NCBI GenBank assembly: GCA_951230915.1
Contig: OX579637.1
Location: 13,144,001-13,208,000, forward strand
Source: Antitrichia curtipendula
Lineage: Eukaryota > Streptophyta > Bryopsida > Hypnales > Leucodontaceae
Reading direction: 5' to 3'
DNA: 64,000 nt
Every line of letters starts with the position of its first letter. The stretch's first letter is position 1. Shown here piece after piece: positions 13,128 through 25,444 of this stretch. The notes beneath the pieces were generated by a model. That model was not told where the DNA came from, did not search any database, and saw nothing but the letters and a program-made list of their open reading frames with translations. The translations under genes were made by a program, and so were the position numbers.

Positions 13128-14252
13128 TATATAGGCTTCACTTTTAATTTAGATTCTGCACGTGCAATCCTTTGGAAGCACTCTTTGATGGACAAAACAA
13201 TGAACATTCATTGTTACTTCAATCATGCCTCCATCATTTGAATCCTTTAACTCTATAACATCAAAATGGAGGGTAACAATTTCTAAGAAGAGTTGATCAC
13301 TTTCTACTAGTAGATTAATCTCTAGCGCATCATTATCAAATGGAGGGGCTCATACTTTGATACAAACATAACACCAACATCTATTATTTGTATTACCAAA
13401 AGCATCATTGTTGCTTGCTTAATCCAAGAGGCATATTTGGATCATCACTCTTCTAAACATGGAGGAGTCATCATTCAGTAGTTTATGATAATGCTTTCTC
13501 CATAATAGGCAATTGGGCTATAGTGGGCCTAACCCAAATGGTCCACTATTATTGTTGCCACTTTGGACACCACCCTATGGTCGCCCTCATAAACACCATC
13601 ATTTCTATCTTTGATGATTTCGTCACCACTACCATTGCCACTAAAATCATAAATTTTGTCAATACCAACATTAATGTTAGCGTTGCAATCATCATACATG
13701 TTTCGCATTTCATTACCAAAACCCATGTTGTCATCTTTCAAATAATAAACCTTATCAACTCAATTATTTTCATCAGAAGCATAGGCTAAATTGTCATCTT
13801 ACTTACTATCATGATTCATGAAGTCTAATATAGACATTGATGAGCTATCATTGCTTTCAAAATAATAATCACTAGTTGTATCACTACACATCTCTTATTT
13901 GTTGTATTTCAGTTTGACCTACTTCAATATGGGCAATGTTGATTGTTGGCTGACGGAATAAAAATAACATATAGCAAAATTAAGAGGTTTGATTTTGTAC
14001 CCACTTTATAAGATTTGGTACCCAATAGATTGACTGAGGCTGGTAAATTAGGGCATTTGACAATATGTAGTATGATCCATGTAATCATTATTAACCTTTA
14101 GTAATTGCACAATGACAACAAAATCGTGTGGGATTTAGAAGCCTTCTTATAATGCAATTAAGAAGCACTAAACTATTTTAATTAGTTCTTATACATTGCA
14201 TCTTAGGACCTTCACTATACAAAAGCGTAATATAAGGTCTTATTTGTTAAAT
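13128..14252. other. spacer, nothing recognised
   Basis: The only long open stretches here, around 13,523-13,789, are complementary low-complexity (ATC/GAT-rich) readings on both strands, typical of simple sequence and not of genes. Confidence 0.5.
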
Positions 14253-14582
14253 CACTATAACAAAACATGGTAAGAAAAACCGCAGTCAAAATTGAATGTA
14301 GTTTTTTTGCCACGATTTTGTGCAGGCCTACTATGTGCATAGTCAACTTCTTTTGCATTTTCCAATTGCCATTTTTAGAATTTTAGGATGTATAATATAC
14401 CACTGAGAAGGTATTATTAAAATCTTTTTAATGGTATATCATACAAGCCAAAATTACAAAAATCTAAGTTGGAGATTGCAAAAGAAGTTGCAAGCCTACA
14501 ATACATGCATACACATAACTATGGCAAAAATAACCGCACTTGATTTTGAGTTCAGTTTTTTTTACTATGTTTTGTTATAGTA
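14253..14582. mobile_element. CACTA-type MITE, 330 bp, TSD AAT
   Basis: The left end reads CACTATAACAAAACATGGTA and the inverted right end reads TACTATAACAAAACATAGTA, so the arms are near-identical. The similarity continues inward through AAAACYG and TCAAAAT blocks. The three bases before (14,250-14,252) and after (14,583-14,585) are both AAT. A CACTA/TACTA end plus a 3-bp target duplication is the signature of the CACTA (En/Spm) superfamily. No coding capacity. Confidence 0.85.
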
Positions 14583-16087
14583 AATTGAAACAAAATGGTC
14601 ATTTTGAGACATTCAAATCATAACTGCAAAGCTCCATTATATTAATAGTTGTTGAATCCAAAGATAAATAGAACACAACTTATAACAATGATATATAAAT
14701 TTTTGAACATGTTGCCCCAAATGATTTAAAATGAGTAAAGAGAATTGTATCATTAGATTAGAAGATGAAAAACTTTCTTTCATATGATGGGCCAAGAAAA
14801 TAAGCAATACATAGAAAAATAAGTCAATTTTACATTCAATGAATTTGATTTAGTCGAGAATTTAAATTTAAGATGAAAATATAACTCGTCTTGACGATGA
14901 CACCTAAAGTGTACAAATTATTGACCATTGAATTTATATAATCTATATAGAGATGAAGAAGCTTACTATACATGAAGCACTCTAATTTCTTAAATATTAT
15001 TTTTTATAGTTTGTTGATTATACTATTAATATAAAAAGAGGCTCAGAAGCTAATATATTGAAAAACTTGAATTGCTTGCCTAAGCATTGGTATTGGCTAT
15101 ATAATTAATCTTTGCTACTTTCAACGTTTTAAGTTTTTCTTAGCTTCTAGAGATATCCTCACACCAAGGAAAATAACGCAGCCTAATTTCACATCTACTA
15201 CATCACATAATCTCAATCTTTAAGATCTAGTCTTTTTGCTTTGGCTGGCGGTTGCTTTTGATAAACTTTGGAGTTAGAAAGAGATTTGAAACCTTAAGGT
15301 GGTGGCCTTGATAGCAACATATTGACAATAGCTATGTACCAGTGTCCAATTCTAACTAACTTTGAATCTAATTACCATCAATGGTCTCTAAGAATCTTTT
15401 GATGAATTAAAATATTGGCAAAGGGCAATCATCAACCTTCAACAAACTATGAAGGACAAGGTTGATCATCTTCAAGTTGAAATAAAAGAGCTACACTCAA
15501 TGATCCAAATTGCGCCACCCTTCTTTGTTCCCCTAGTGCAGTTGTTGGTTTGAAGTCACTGACTAAGATGATAGGATGTAAAGAATGAGATGGAACATTA
15601 TCCTCCAGTCAAAGTTCTCTTGCACCTTTAGCAACAAGGAAGTCAAGTTTCTATTTGTCACGTCCTTTATATGCAAAGTTGGCAAGAATAAGCATTCTCC
15701 AATTAAGGTTGTCTGTTTTAGCAAGAACATGGAGTAGATGGAGGTCCTAATTGTTCTTCAACTCGGAGGTTGTCCACATTCCTCTTGGAAAAGCGTATGG
15801 CTATGGACGCAACGCCAGTCTTGAAGCACATCATGTATGATCCCAAAAACGTTATATTCAATAAAACGAGAGGATGGGGCCCTCTCAAAATAATATTGTT
15901 CATTTAGACCCTTATGAATGAATTTAAACTTTGGCCAATTCAGATTGATGAACAATACACTTATTGATTTGAAAGTGTAATTTCCATTATAATGAGAGTA
16001 TCATGAACTAGAAGATTCCAGTACATTTAGTTTTGTATAATAATCAAGTTTCGACTCATATAAGTGAAGATCGTATTCTTTGTGTAA
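14583..16087. other. spacer, nothing recognised
   Basis: AT-rich sequence with no supported gene. Small open stretches on the minus strand near 15,718-15,955 overlap in different frames and show no motif. Confidence 0.4.
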
Positions 16088-16203
16088 CACTAAGTCATGA
16101 ACTTCGTAGTTGGTTGTAAGTGGTTAGTGGTTTTATTCAAGCGGTCTGGGTTTGATTCCCGTTGAACTTGTATGAGCGCGTGAAAAAAATACATGACTTA
16201 GTG
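16088..16203 (+). repeat. small element with tRNA-like B box between 12-bp inverted ends
   Basis: CACTAAGTCATG at 16,088 is exactly inverted as CATGACTTAGTG ending at 16,203. Between them, GGTTTGATTCCC (from about 16,149) closely resembles the internal B box of tRNA genes, and AGTGGTTAGTGG about 45 bases upstream resembles an A box. It could be a tRNA-derived SINE fragment or a CACTA-type miniature element that captured one. The flanking triplets (TAA left, CTG right) do not match, so no target duplication supports either reading. Confidence 0.4.
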
Positions 16204-16635
16204 CTGCTATGTGAACTTTGCTGGCAGGAAAGTTGTAACAACCAACCGTCCCCTACCCAAATGTGAGAAGTGCTTTACAAGGAAACAAAATAAAAAGTGG
16301 GTATAACCACTATCCAATTTTTCCAATCAGAGTACAATTTTGCAGGAAATTTATACAAAGATATATAAACAAAAGTATAAATTAAATAGTATAATAAACA
16401 AAACATAATATAGTAGGTATAGAAAAAAATATATTTTTATGTGTAAGTGCAATTGTTTTGTAAACACAAAACATATAGCTTGAACATTTATGCAATACAG
16501 CATTATAAGATAACATAAAACAATTCAAACCTATATAATCTATTCTAATATAAAAATTCCTTTCGTTATACACAGCGCGACATAATAACCTAATTAAAAC
16601 ACATGAAACATTTATATGCGTATAACTTCTTCATA
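16204..16635. other. AT-rich spacer, nothing recognised
   Basis: Low-complexity AT-rich sequence lies between the tRNA-like element and the 3' end of the DUF7869-type pseudogene. Confidence 0.4.
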
Positions 16636-19600
16636 TCAAGTGTACGAAGCGAGACTTTGGTTGATGACTTCAATTTGAATTGTCAGAATTTTGATCATGT
16701 ATTGTATAGTCTTTGCTCTGATCTGAGACCTCCACGCTGTCATCAAAGCGTTTGTATGCTCCCAAAGCGGCGGTTCAGTTTCATCAACCTTCCAACGCAA
16801 ACCTCTTACACTATCCCGTATAGTTGTCTTGAACATCTTGGTTCCTTGATGTTGGACGGAAATATTGAAGAACACAATTTGGTTTCTTTGGATTACAATT
16901 TGGATCCGACAATGCCTTTGCAATCTAAACTGGCCGACTATCACCATCTGCCAGATGAATTGCAACAAAGTAGTTTTTATAAAGATCCCGACCCACCCTA
17001 AAGGATGGTTGTGGGCGGCCTCGCAGAGGTCCGACGTATGCATCATCTTCTCCAAACTCTTCACGCACCTCACCATCTTCAGCTAACTCATCCTTTGGCG
17101 CTGCTTGAATACGAGTCATGGGCCAGAAATCGTCGTTCAAAACCGTAGAGGTAGACAAAGGATCTTGCACTGCTACCTTCAAATCATGCCATTAATGCAC
17201 CAAGTGCTCATACAATCTTTGATATTCCTCAGTGCGGTCTTGATTACACAGATTCTCCCAATACTTAATAAACCCAGACATACCCTTGAGGATGTCATCT
17301 TGACCTCTCACTACACTTGGCAAGATTACCAAAGGCACTCCACGAGGCCACAAACTTTCACCTTGAGAATCTTCTTGCCACAATTTAAGACCTCCGCCTG
17401 CACCTTTTGATAACCAGTCTAGATCAGTGCACAGGAGTTTGTAATTCATGACTAGGACTCCATTTGAATCAAGGTAGAACTTCATTTGTTGCGGCCTTGT
17501 ATGTCCAACCATGATATCACCACCGTCTAAGAACTTTCCTGCAATGAAACCCTTAAAATTGAGCACCTCTTCAATAAGATGAGGGATGGTAGGAATGGAC
17601 TCTACATCCATGAATGACTTCATGAGTGCAGATATAGTAGGAAAGCTTTCCTTCTTTAAAAGCATGCTCCATCTTCCAAATAATGCATTGATGTCCTAAT
17701 GAGTGTGACCTACAATCATGAAGTTCACATATACTTCTCGGAAGATCTTGTTTGCAACAAGTAGAGACCAATAACAGAAGACGTATCGATTCTTATTGTC
17801 TCCAGTGGCATTGTCCATCTGCACATTGAGAATGGGCGATAATGGCGTTCCTAGCACCAAAATCTCAAGCGAAGGGGGGAGTGCCTCTACACACATTTGA
17901 ACACCCGCAAATACTTTCTCAAATAAAGTCATGGACTTTGAATTCACAAACAATTGCCGAGAAGAATATTTTGGCGGCAATTCTAAATCCTGCAACAACT
18001 TTGCCATAGAACCAATGGTGTAATTTGAATCATGGGGAGAAATATTCAAACCGTAATGCGCATATCAAACATCTGCATGACCATGCGCAATCATGCCAGT
18101 CATTGAAACAGGCAACTTGACAAGGCCATCAAGGTCTTTACTCTTGTAGGAGAAGATAGGAAAAGTAGTTTTAGCATGGTCCATCTTGTCATGCATGATT
18201 GTCAAACATTCATGCGGGAAATTATGTGACCGATAACGATTTGCATAATAGAGCTCCCTATGTGCTCGAGCAATAGCCAAATGTTTTTCAAGCAACATTT
18301 GCCACTTCAAAGCAAATTGATATCCAGCAATTGCACCCTTCAGAAGTTCGCGATATTTGTCACACGTAGCACAATGAGCAAAGTTATCTCCGGGTTTCTT
18401 CACATCGTACTCCGAAAACTTGGAGGACCTGATCTTGCTCAAGTTTGAAGTAGAAATGCCTTTCAACCCAAATGTTGTGTTGGCATCATTAATTTTTGAA
18501 ATTTGATCTTTCCATTGGAAAGTAGCCGGGAGAATCATTGATACAACCTTGTCTCTTGACTTGAGGGTACAAGTATGATGTGGCATGTGATCTGCCTCCT
18601 TCCCAAGGATACATTCAAGGTAGCAGTTGCTTATTCTATGTGTTTCCTTGGCTTCACCAAGCCCAGATTACCATGGTTTCTTGCTTCTCGACCATCCTTC
18701 CAATAAGCAAGGTAGCGATAGAATGTAGCCTCGGGGACACCAAAAATATACATCCATGCCCGCATGCATACGTCAATTTTTCAATGGTCACCATCTTCCT
18801 ACCACATTCATCGTAATGAACTGATCTGTGCACATTAGTCTTCATGTGGGCTTTGAATTTGAATGTTGATCTGTTATACATCCGTTCGCGGAGGATCCGA
18901 ATTTTCTCCCTTGGAAATGGTTGAATGCAAGTCTTATGACAGCAGACTTTGTTGGACACCGCACTGATAGAATCTTGGCTAAAGAGCTCCTTCGCCTTAA
19001 GGTTAGCCTCACAAGGAGGATTCGGGACGGCACTTGAATACGCACGAGAAGACATCGAGGAGGATGGATTCAAGCGACGTGCTTGGAGACGATTAAAAGC
19101 ATCCCGTACTTCATGGTCTTGAAGATTAGCTCCACAATAATTGACGAGCTCTATTGGCCATGCCCATAGTGAATATATCCACTCTTCGGGTACATCCATC
19201 TCCGAATGAGTCTTCGAAATGTGAACTCCAACATAAGTGTCACCAAGAGGACCATTTGCACTCAGCACAAGGTCCGAGTTGATGCTATGGCAGGTACCCT
19301 CATCAACAAGCATGTCGTCAACGTTATAGAGAGTGACACATCTCGTATTCCACGAGCAACAAGGAATGCCTTTGCAATCCGGGACGTTAGCAATCAAGAC
19401 ATGAGGCACCTCATCTTCATTGTTAGAGTCGCTCAGGTTGACACCGTCATTCATTGTGGAAGCCATTCAAGATACCTGCCCACAAAAATCCACATATACA
19501 GGTAAGTAACAAAACAGAAAGTATTTACACCATTAACCAGCTCGAATCAAGCTGAAGCATACACCAATGCAAATAACATTTATCCTCTAAAATCTAGAAA

Positions 19601-20648
19601 GAAAACAACATCATCTATGTATAACTCAGAAATGTCAAGCTCGTACAGAATGTTCTCAAGCATTTAAATATCCATGTCAAAGTATATCAGCTCAATTTGA
19701 GCTGATCCATGCCAAGTGTAACACCCACAAGTCTAATGAGGAGTATTCAGTCCGGCACTAAGAATTAATTATTATATATATAGTGTAAATGGTTTTCCTT
19801 ACAAAACCACACCAATCTGCGCAAGTCAAGCTGATCAGAGTCATATGCAAAAACGAACCCAGAAATATATTCTTAATGGTCTCAAAACATAATTACATAT
19901 TCTAATAAGGTCGAACTGAGATGAAGACGAGAAGATCTGTTCATAAACTGATTTGAAAAAAGAAGAAACCAAATATTACATTCTGATATTGGGATACACT
20001 GATTCAGGTTGAATTGACCTGAATCATACACCAATGCAGATAACTCTTATCCTTTAAGACCTACGTAGAAAATGGCATCAGGTATACATTCCATAGAAGT
20101 GAATATCCCGTACAGATAGTCCCCACAAACAAAGGCATCCATGTCAAGGTAGATCAGCTCAAACTGAGCTGAACCAAATCAAGTGGGTCACTCACACCAC
20201 TGAAAAGTACTCAGTATGACTCTCAGAGTCCATTATAAATATATAATGGAAATGGTCCTCCTCATACAACCCTACCAATCAGCTCAAATTGAGCTGATTA
20301 GAGTTGTAGGAGGAATACATTAAAGGGGGTAATCGTTTTATTCCTTAAAGTAATATTCAATCAGTTAATTCAGATTGAATCGAGCTGAAGACGGACAGAG
20401 TATTGTTGTTTGCCACCCATAGTTAATTCAGCTTGAACCGAGCTGAAATTACTATATAATTGTGTTACTGGGCTCCAGAGATTCAAGTCGAATTGAGCTG
20501 AACTTACCTGACATTTACGGAAGCCTTGTAGATTTAGAACACGGTCTTTCATTCCGGATTTCTTGGCGGATAAGTCGGATGAACTCTTCTCAGTTTTCCA
20601 GTACCGCAAGCTGATTTGCAACAACTGCGGCATGCGACTGTCAGTCAT
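16636..20648 (-). pseudogene. DUF7869-type transposase-like gene, copy 1, decayed
   Basis: The gene starts at ATG 20,648 with a 47-codon first exon ending at a good donor (CAG/GTAAGT, 20,508/20,507). A 1,032-base intron follows, then exon 2 from 19,475 (acceptor GGCAG). Exon 2 carries a Cys-rich region (CKGIPCCSWNTRC) and later ACGHGCIFLV. After a frame change near 18,655 one frame runs to 16,925 with CATCDKYRELLKG, DKMDHAKTTFPIFSY, TGMIAHGHADV and NFMIVGHTH...DINALFGRW. The V-G-H-T-H signature and its spacing are what I associate with the DUF7869 (RNase H-fold, transposase-like) family. In-frame stops lie at 19,467 (TGA), 18,065 (TGA), 17,696 (TAG), 17,192 (TAA) and 16,925 (TAG), and a second frame change sits near 16,800. 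So stops outnumber shifts. Intron 1 holds nine copies of a 17-bp palindrome shared with the 25-33 kb gene. Not functional as it stands. Confidence 0.75.
19538..20500. repeat. nine 17-bp palindromes (motif 1) inside intron 1
   Basis: Sites follow an 8-1-8 plan, consensus CAGCTCRA-N-TYGAGCTG, at 19,538, 19,688, 19,817, 20,005, 20,155, 20,280, 20,371, 20,429 and 20,484. CAGCTCAATTTGAGCTG (19,688) and CAGCTCAAATTGAGCTG (20,280) are perfect, and the latter stays symmetric over 23 bases (20,277-20,299). The last site begins about seven bases inside the intron from the donor of the DUF7869-type copy 1 gene. Two blocks, about 19,555-19,850 and 20,035-20,310, are diverged direct duplicates, so some sites spread by local duplication. 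The flanks of the individual sites otherwise differ. Confidence 0.8.
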
Positions 20649-20649
20649 T

Positions 20650-22018
20650 CACTTCAGCAAACTCAAAACAAACTGACACAGTCAATGCAATCAAGAAAAT
20701 CCTGAAAGCAAAACACTAGGATGGCGTTCTTGTACTATCACCAGATTCATCATCGGCTAAAATCCAATCTATGAATTTGCCCAAACTATGACACGAAGGA
20801 CGCAATTTACATAACCAAGAGACAGAAAATCCTTACAGCGAATGCAACGAAGCGCCTCTTCCCAAACTGTTCAAAGAACCAGTGAGTTGCAAAATTGAGC
20901 AGAGACTCCACACACCGGCTGAAGAAAACAACAACAGAACGCAACAATGATTGCTAGCGCAGCACAGCCTGGAGAGACAACGAAAATGAGCAAACGGAAT
21001 TTTGCAATTGGAAGAGGCGGCCACACCCCTGTCCTTGGCAGGAACTCCATTGGCGGGAGAATAGTGGCGCCAACGGACTATTAGCTTTTTCAAAACACAG
21101 TAGTCGTAGAGGATCTTAAATTAGAAGACCAGAGGATCACGATGTACAAAGCCACTGTACCACCAGAAATAGGCAAAAGAATGTAGGGAAAAATTAGACA
21201 AGGAACAGTTGTCAGATTCCCAAAACTTTAGAAACAAAAATAGAAAACAAAAAGAACTCAACAATAAAGAAAAGCAGCTTACGTTGCACTTTCGATTAAA
21301 ATTAAGGTATTCTTTCTACGCTAAAACTTTTCACGGTTAATAATTCTTTTATAAATTCCAGTAAATAATCCACTCTTTAGTTCTAAAACCATTACACGTA
21401 TAAAACCTTCTCCAAAATTTAGAATATCAAAAAATGATATCTTTAAGTACTATAAAAAAAAATTGCAATTCATAAATAGAGTTTGAATGTAAATTTTAGA
21501 TTTCATCCGTACACTTACACTTAAGGTTTTAGATTTCATTGTAGTTCAGGAAATGAAAACATGGGCAATTTTATGAAAATGGTCAAATTCCTTAACTTTT
21601 GCAATTTTGAGAGTTCAAAGTGGATGGTCTGAAATGTACAACAGCCCTAGATAATTGAAACCTATACCATCTCAAGATATCTAAGAACTACAATAGTCAT
21701 AGATGTCACTTTCTCAATTTAAACCACATGATTTAAGTTCTATATTGTTCCTAGAATTTTGAAATCTATAACTGTATTAAACATGGATTTTCTTATTCAA
21801 AGCAGGAGGTCTAAAAATGGCATGCGGAATGTTGCCATTTTAATGGAATTTCTAATAAATCCAAAATGCCATAGTATGCGCACAAAGTGGAAATATATTT
21901 TTTGCAATTTTTCGTCACTTCTGAATATATTACGTGTCAAGAAGTTTTGGAAAGAGGTTGATTTATACTTTTGAAAAGAAGTTGGATTTAGGGATCACTT
22001 ATTCCAAGCGTAGTACTA
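20650..22018. other. upstream region of DUF7869-type copy 1; otherwise empty
   Basis: 20,650-21,100 should hold the promoter and leader of the minus-strand gene and is less AT-rich than the rest. I cannot place a TATA box or start site. From 21,100 on the sequence is AT-rich with no supported feature. Confidence 0.35.
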
Positions 22019-22267
22019 CACTAGTAGAAAAAAGTGTGTCCTAACCCACTGAAAAATCAATTGTTTTGGGTTGATTAGGGAGTGGGTTCGGATAGCTTGA
22101 TTCGGACATCAATCAACATCTTTCAGTTGATTCGCACATGAATTAACAACTTTCAGTTGGTTTGGACAGCAGAAATGTGTTGATTGTTCGCCAAACCAAT
22201 AGAGAAAATTTTAAAAATTGCCGAATCAACAGAAACGTGCAGATTAGGGTAGGCAATTCTAGTAGTG
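22019..22267. mobile_element. CACTA-type MITE, 249 bp, TSD CTA
   Basis: The left end reads CACTAGTAGAAAAAAGTG and the inverted right end reads CACTACTAGAATTGCC, both beginning CACTA. CTA stands on both sides (22,016-22,018 and 22,268-22,270) as a 3-bp target duplication. The interior carries repeats of TCAGTTGRTTYG and related short inverted words but no reading frame. Confidence 0.85.
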
Positions 22268-23290
22268 CTATAATTCTAACTTGAGTTACTATGATTGGTT
22301 ACATAAAGGCTATTATATGATTCATTGCAGCAATCTACTCGTCTCGATAGTACACGGCCTAATTTAAACGTTACTTACCCATTTTTAAATGTTTTTATGA
22401 CAAGTGGAATGCAAATAATAACTCATTTGCACAATAATTACACTAATGATAATAATAGTGTTTCCATTTAGAGGTTATCATACTATTATAATGCTTGAAT
22501 CAAATCATGCATTCATTGATAATTATGCAAAATTAAACGTGAACATGATCACTTACTTAGACCAATGACCTTAAGTTGAATATTCTGCTCCTGAAATAAA
22601 AGTAAAACATTTATGTTTCTTATGAGCGAGTGAAAACCAAATGATTGTGTAAACATAAGATAATATTAATAAGTTCCATAATCATTCGTGCCACAATTCT
22701 TAACGCTGTAGACATTCATATAACTCTCTAGTAAATGAAAAAATTCTACAATAATATTATATTATTACTTGTACTTCTATCTTGCACAAGTTGCAAATAA
22801 TTAGGAGAAGTGGAATCCATCGACGCATTTAAACTGTGCAACCTTAATTTATTTTATTTTGAAAGAAAATGAGAAATAAGTGACCCCTACATTGTACTTT
22901 AAAAATTGATTAAATACCTGAAATGTCATGGAAATGGCAATATCACGGCCATGGAAGAATATGTAGAAATTGTAAACTAATTTTTTACGGTCATCATTGA
23001 ACGGTAATAGTTCTTTTTAGATTAAGGATAAATTAAATTATGCATATTGTTGAAGTGTAGAGATGATGGCTTAGTAAATAGTTCTTAATGAGATGTATTT
23101 CCAAGTGGTTTACAGTCAAAGTAAATTCAAATGGTTTGAAGAAGAAGGTTACTTTCTTTTTAAAAATCGTAAACCTCTAAATTTTCATATCATTCTAAAA
23201 TATCAACTCCTAAATGCCCAACTAATTATATATGAACAAACTGAAATTGCAGGAATAGTCATTTTGATGTAGCAAGAAATTCCCTTTGAA
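22268..23290. other. AT-rich spacer, nothing recognised
   Basis: No open frame, repeat or terminal structure found. The last 50 bases begin to resemble a very diverged unit of the 181-bp array that follows. Confidence 0.4.
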
Positions 23291-24115
23291 GAACCGTTTA
23301 AAAAATTGTATAGAATTCGATTCCATTTCTGCATGTTCAGACAATATACGGAATAAAACAGGGCCTCACTGTACTTTAATGGCCTCCAATATCAAATGTC
23401 ATAGAATTTCATTTGGAAAGCCACTTGAATGAAATTTTAGAAGTTGTAAATACTCTCTACTATTTGAATCTATGAAAATATTAAATTTGTGTGTAATTTA
23501 AATCCATTCCCACGTGCCCAGAAAAAATATGGAATAAAACAAGGCCTCACTGTACTTTAATGGCCCCCATTATCAAATGTCATAGAATTTCATTTGGAAA
23601 GCCACTTGAATGAATTTGTAGAAGTTGTAAATACTCTCTACTATTTGAATCCATGAAAATTATAAATTTGTCTATAATTTAAATCCATTCCCACGTGCCT
23701 AAACAAAATATGGAATAAAAAAGGGCTTCATTGTACTTTAATGGCCCCCATAAGTAAATGTCATGGAATTTCATTTCCGAAGCCACTTGAATAAAATTTT
23801 AGAAGTTGTAAATACTCTCAACTATTTGAATCCATGAAAATATTAAATTTGTGTGTAACTTGAATCCATTCGCACGTGCCCTTAAAAAATTAGGAATGAA
23901 ATAGGCCTCACTGTACTTTAAATAATGGCCCCCAACATCAAATGTCATGGAATTTCATTCCGAAAGCCACTTGAACGAAATTCTAGAAGTTGTAAATACT
24001 CCCAACTATTTGAATCAATGAAAATATTAAATTTATGTGTAACCTGAATCCATCCCCAGGTGCTTAAAAACATTAGGAATGAAACGGGGCTGTATTTTAA
24101 AGAACCCCTATATAT
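23290..24115. repeat. tandem repeat, unit about 181 bp, ~4.3 copies
   Basis: GGCCTCACTGTACTTTAATG recurs at 23,362 and 23,543, with variants at about 23,724 and 23,904 and a truncated one at 24,088, giving units of 181, 181, 180 and 184. Each unit also carries AATGTCATRGAATTTCATT, AAGCCACTTGAAT and TAGAAGTTGTAAATACTC in the same order. Adjacent units are highly similar, so this array is younger than the one at 7.7-8.2 kb, with which it shares unit length but not sequence. Confidence 0.85.
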
Positions 24116-24935
24116 TCAGAGTAAGCTCAGATTTGTAGAAAATAAGATAATCATTGTTAAACAAAAGGATTTTTGAACTAACATAGTCAATAATTATCTC
24201 TTACTTTCTACGAAATGCTTGTAGTGGGAATTATTTAATATGAAACTATTTTGTCTTAGCGGATGCAATTCTGAATTGAGATTTAGCTTTTAATTAGTGT
24301 AGAATCCTTTTTCACACATTATTGACTAAAGAAAAAGAGGTGTAATATTTAAACTTTGAAATTTTGTGCAAAAGGGAGAAATAATGCAGAGTCTTTCAAA
24401 TTAGAACAAGCACTAACCTTTATGTTTTGTAAATGACATTAATGTTATACAATATGAAAATAACTGAGTTCCAAGGTTACTAACAAATCACATAGCTGTT
24501 TAACTCATAATGATGTGACTCCCTTATAATAAAGTTAGACACCAAAAAATTTCCAGTACTACTTCATCAATATGTGAAATCTTTTGTATACAAAGAATAG
24601 TGAAGTCATTCATCACCCCACTTTCGTGCAGTGCATCTTTATAGGGTTAGTTCTCAAAGCACACAAAGAATGATTTTTGGTTTGAGAATAATTGGCAAAA
24701 AACCATTCTATGCAAGAAGGAAGTATAGCTATGCCTCTTGGCTGTAAATTGGGTGTGGGAAGCAAATATTTTCTATAGTAGCTTGACATCCAAATTTAAA
24801 AGCTTAGGATTTCATTCTTTGAAGGTTTAGGATGAAAGATTCTTTCACCTAAAAAATCAATGCTTAAAATTATGGATTTTTCTACTATTAATAGCAGTAG
24901 AAGTTTTCTGGTATATCACCTAAAAGGTACACAAA
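24116..24935. other. AT-rich spacer, nothing recognised
   Basis: No gene or repeat is supported between the 181-bp array and the GGGTATA-rich block. Confidence 0.4.
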
Positions 24936-24939
24936 GTAG

Positions 24940-25112
24940 GTCCGGGTTACGGGTCCAGACTGGATATAAGCAACATCTGGGTATAAGGGTCAGACTGCAA
25001 ATACACAAAGGCCGAGTATAAATACCAAGTTGGGTATACGCAACAACGAGGTATAAACACACAGTCCCGAATATACTCAACCGGGGCCGGGTATATGCAA
25101 CTGGGGCCGGGT
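24940..25112. promoter_or_regulatory. GGGTATA iteron block upstream of the ParB-type gene
   Basis: Within 170 bases, GGGTATA or a one-base variant appears about eight times, each followed by short GCAAC, AAACAC or similar spacers. Examples are CTGGGTATAAG, TTGGGTATACGCAAC, GAGGTATAAACAC and twice GGGGCCGGGTAT. Spacing is roughly 20-25 bases. The block ends about 20 bases before a TTTAGGGTTTGG box and a CpG-rich transcribed-looking exon. Similar words (GCGGGTATTATCC, ACCGGGTATC) reappear at 26,467 and 26,496. It may be a promoter array or the subterminal binding repeats of a mobile element. The sequence cannot decide between them. Confidence 0.55.
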
Positions 25113-25444
25113 ATCTCTAGGTCACGGAGCTTTAGGGTTTGGCGCGCGTTTGTTTTTCTCCTTGCGCGCTGCTTCTCCGTGCTTCTTTGCGAGATTTGCA
25201 TGCTTCTCCCCGAGATTTACTTGTCTTCCGAATGCTGCTTCTCCGCACAGCACTAGGATTTTGGTGTCGTGCTCTCCCCACTGCTGTTCTGCTTCCGAAG
25301 TCGTGTTCGGTGGCGAGTTCCCTCTTGCGGATGGACGTGGTGGGAGGCGGGCGTTTCTTGAGGCAGACATTGCTTGAGGCGGGCGTCACTTGAGGCCGGC
25401 ATTGCTTGTACGAGGAGTGCAGGAGGAGTTACAATCTGAGCAAG
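25112..25444 (+). promoter_or_regulatory. transcription start region and 5' untranslated exon
   Basis: The base composition changes abruptly to GC- and CpG-rich. A telo-box-like TTTAGGGTTTGG at about 25,131 is common near plant transcription starts. The exon ends at a strong donor, GCAAG/GTGAGT, at 25,444/25,445. A second small leader exon, 26,218-26,249, is bounded by TTGCAG and TTT/GTAAGT. The reading frames that cross this exon on both strands have no initiation context tied to the downstream protein, so I treat it as leader. The start point itself is not located. Confidence 0.55.

Noticed and set aside
13523..13789. Small gene in the 13.5 kb region
   Set aside because: Three overlapping frames on both strands are of similar length and low complexity (Ile/Thr/His or Asp/Gly/Met), as ATC-rich simple sequence gives.
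25122..25393. Coding genes in the GC-rich block at 25.1-25.4 kb
   Set aside because: Four overlapping frames on both strands, no motif, and a strong donor at 25,444 make a 5' untranslated exon more likely.
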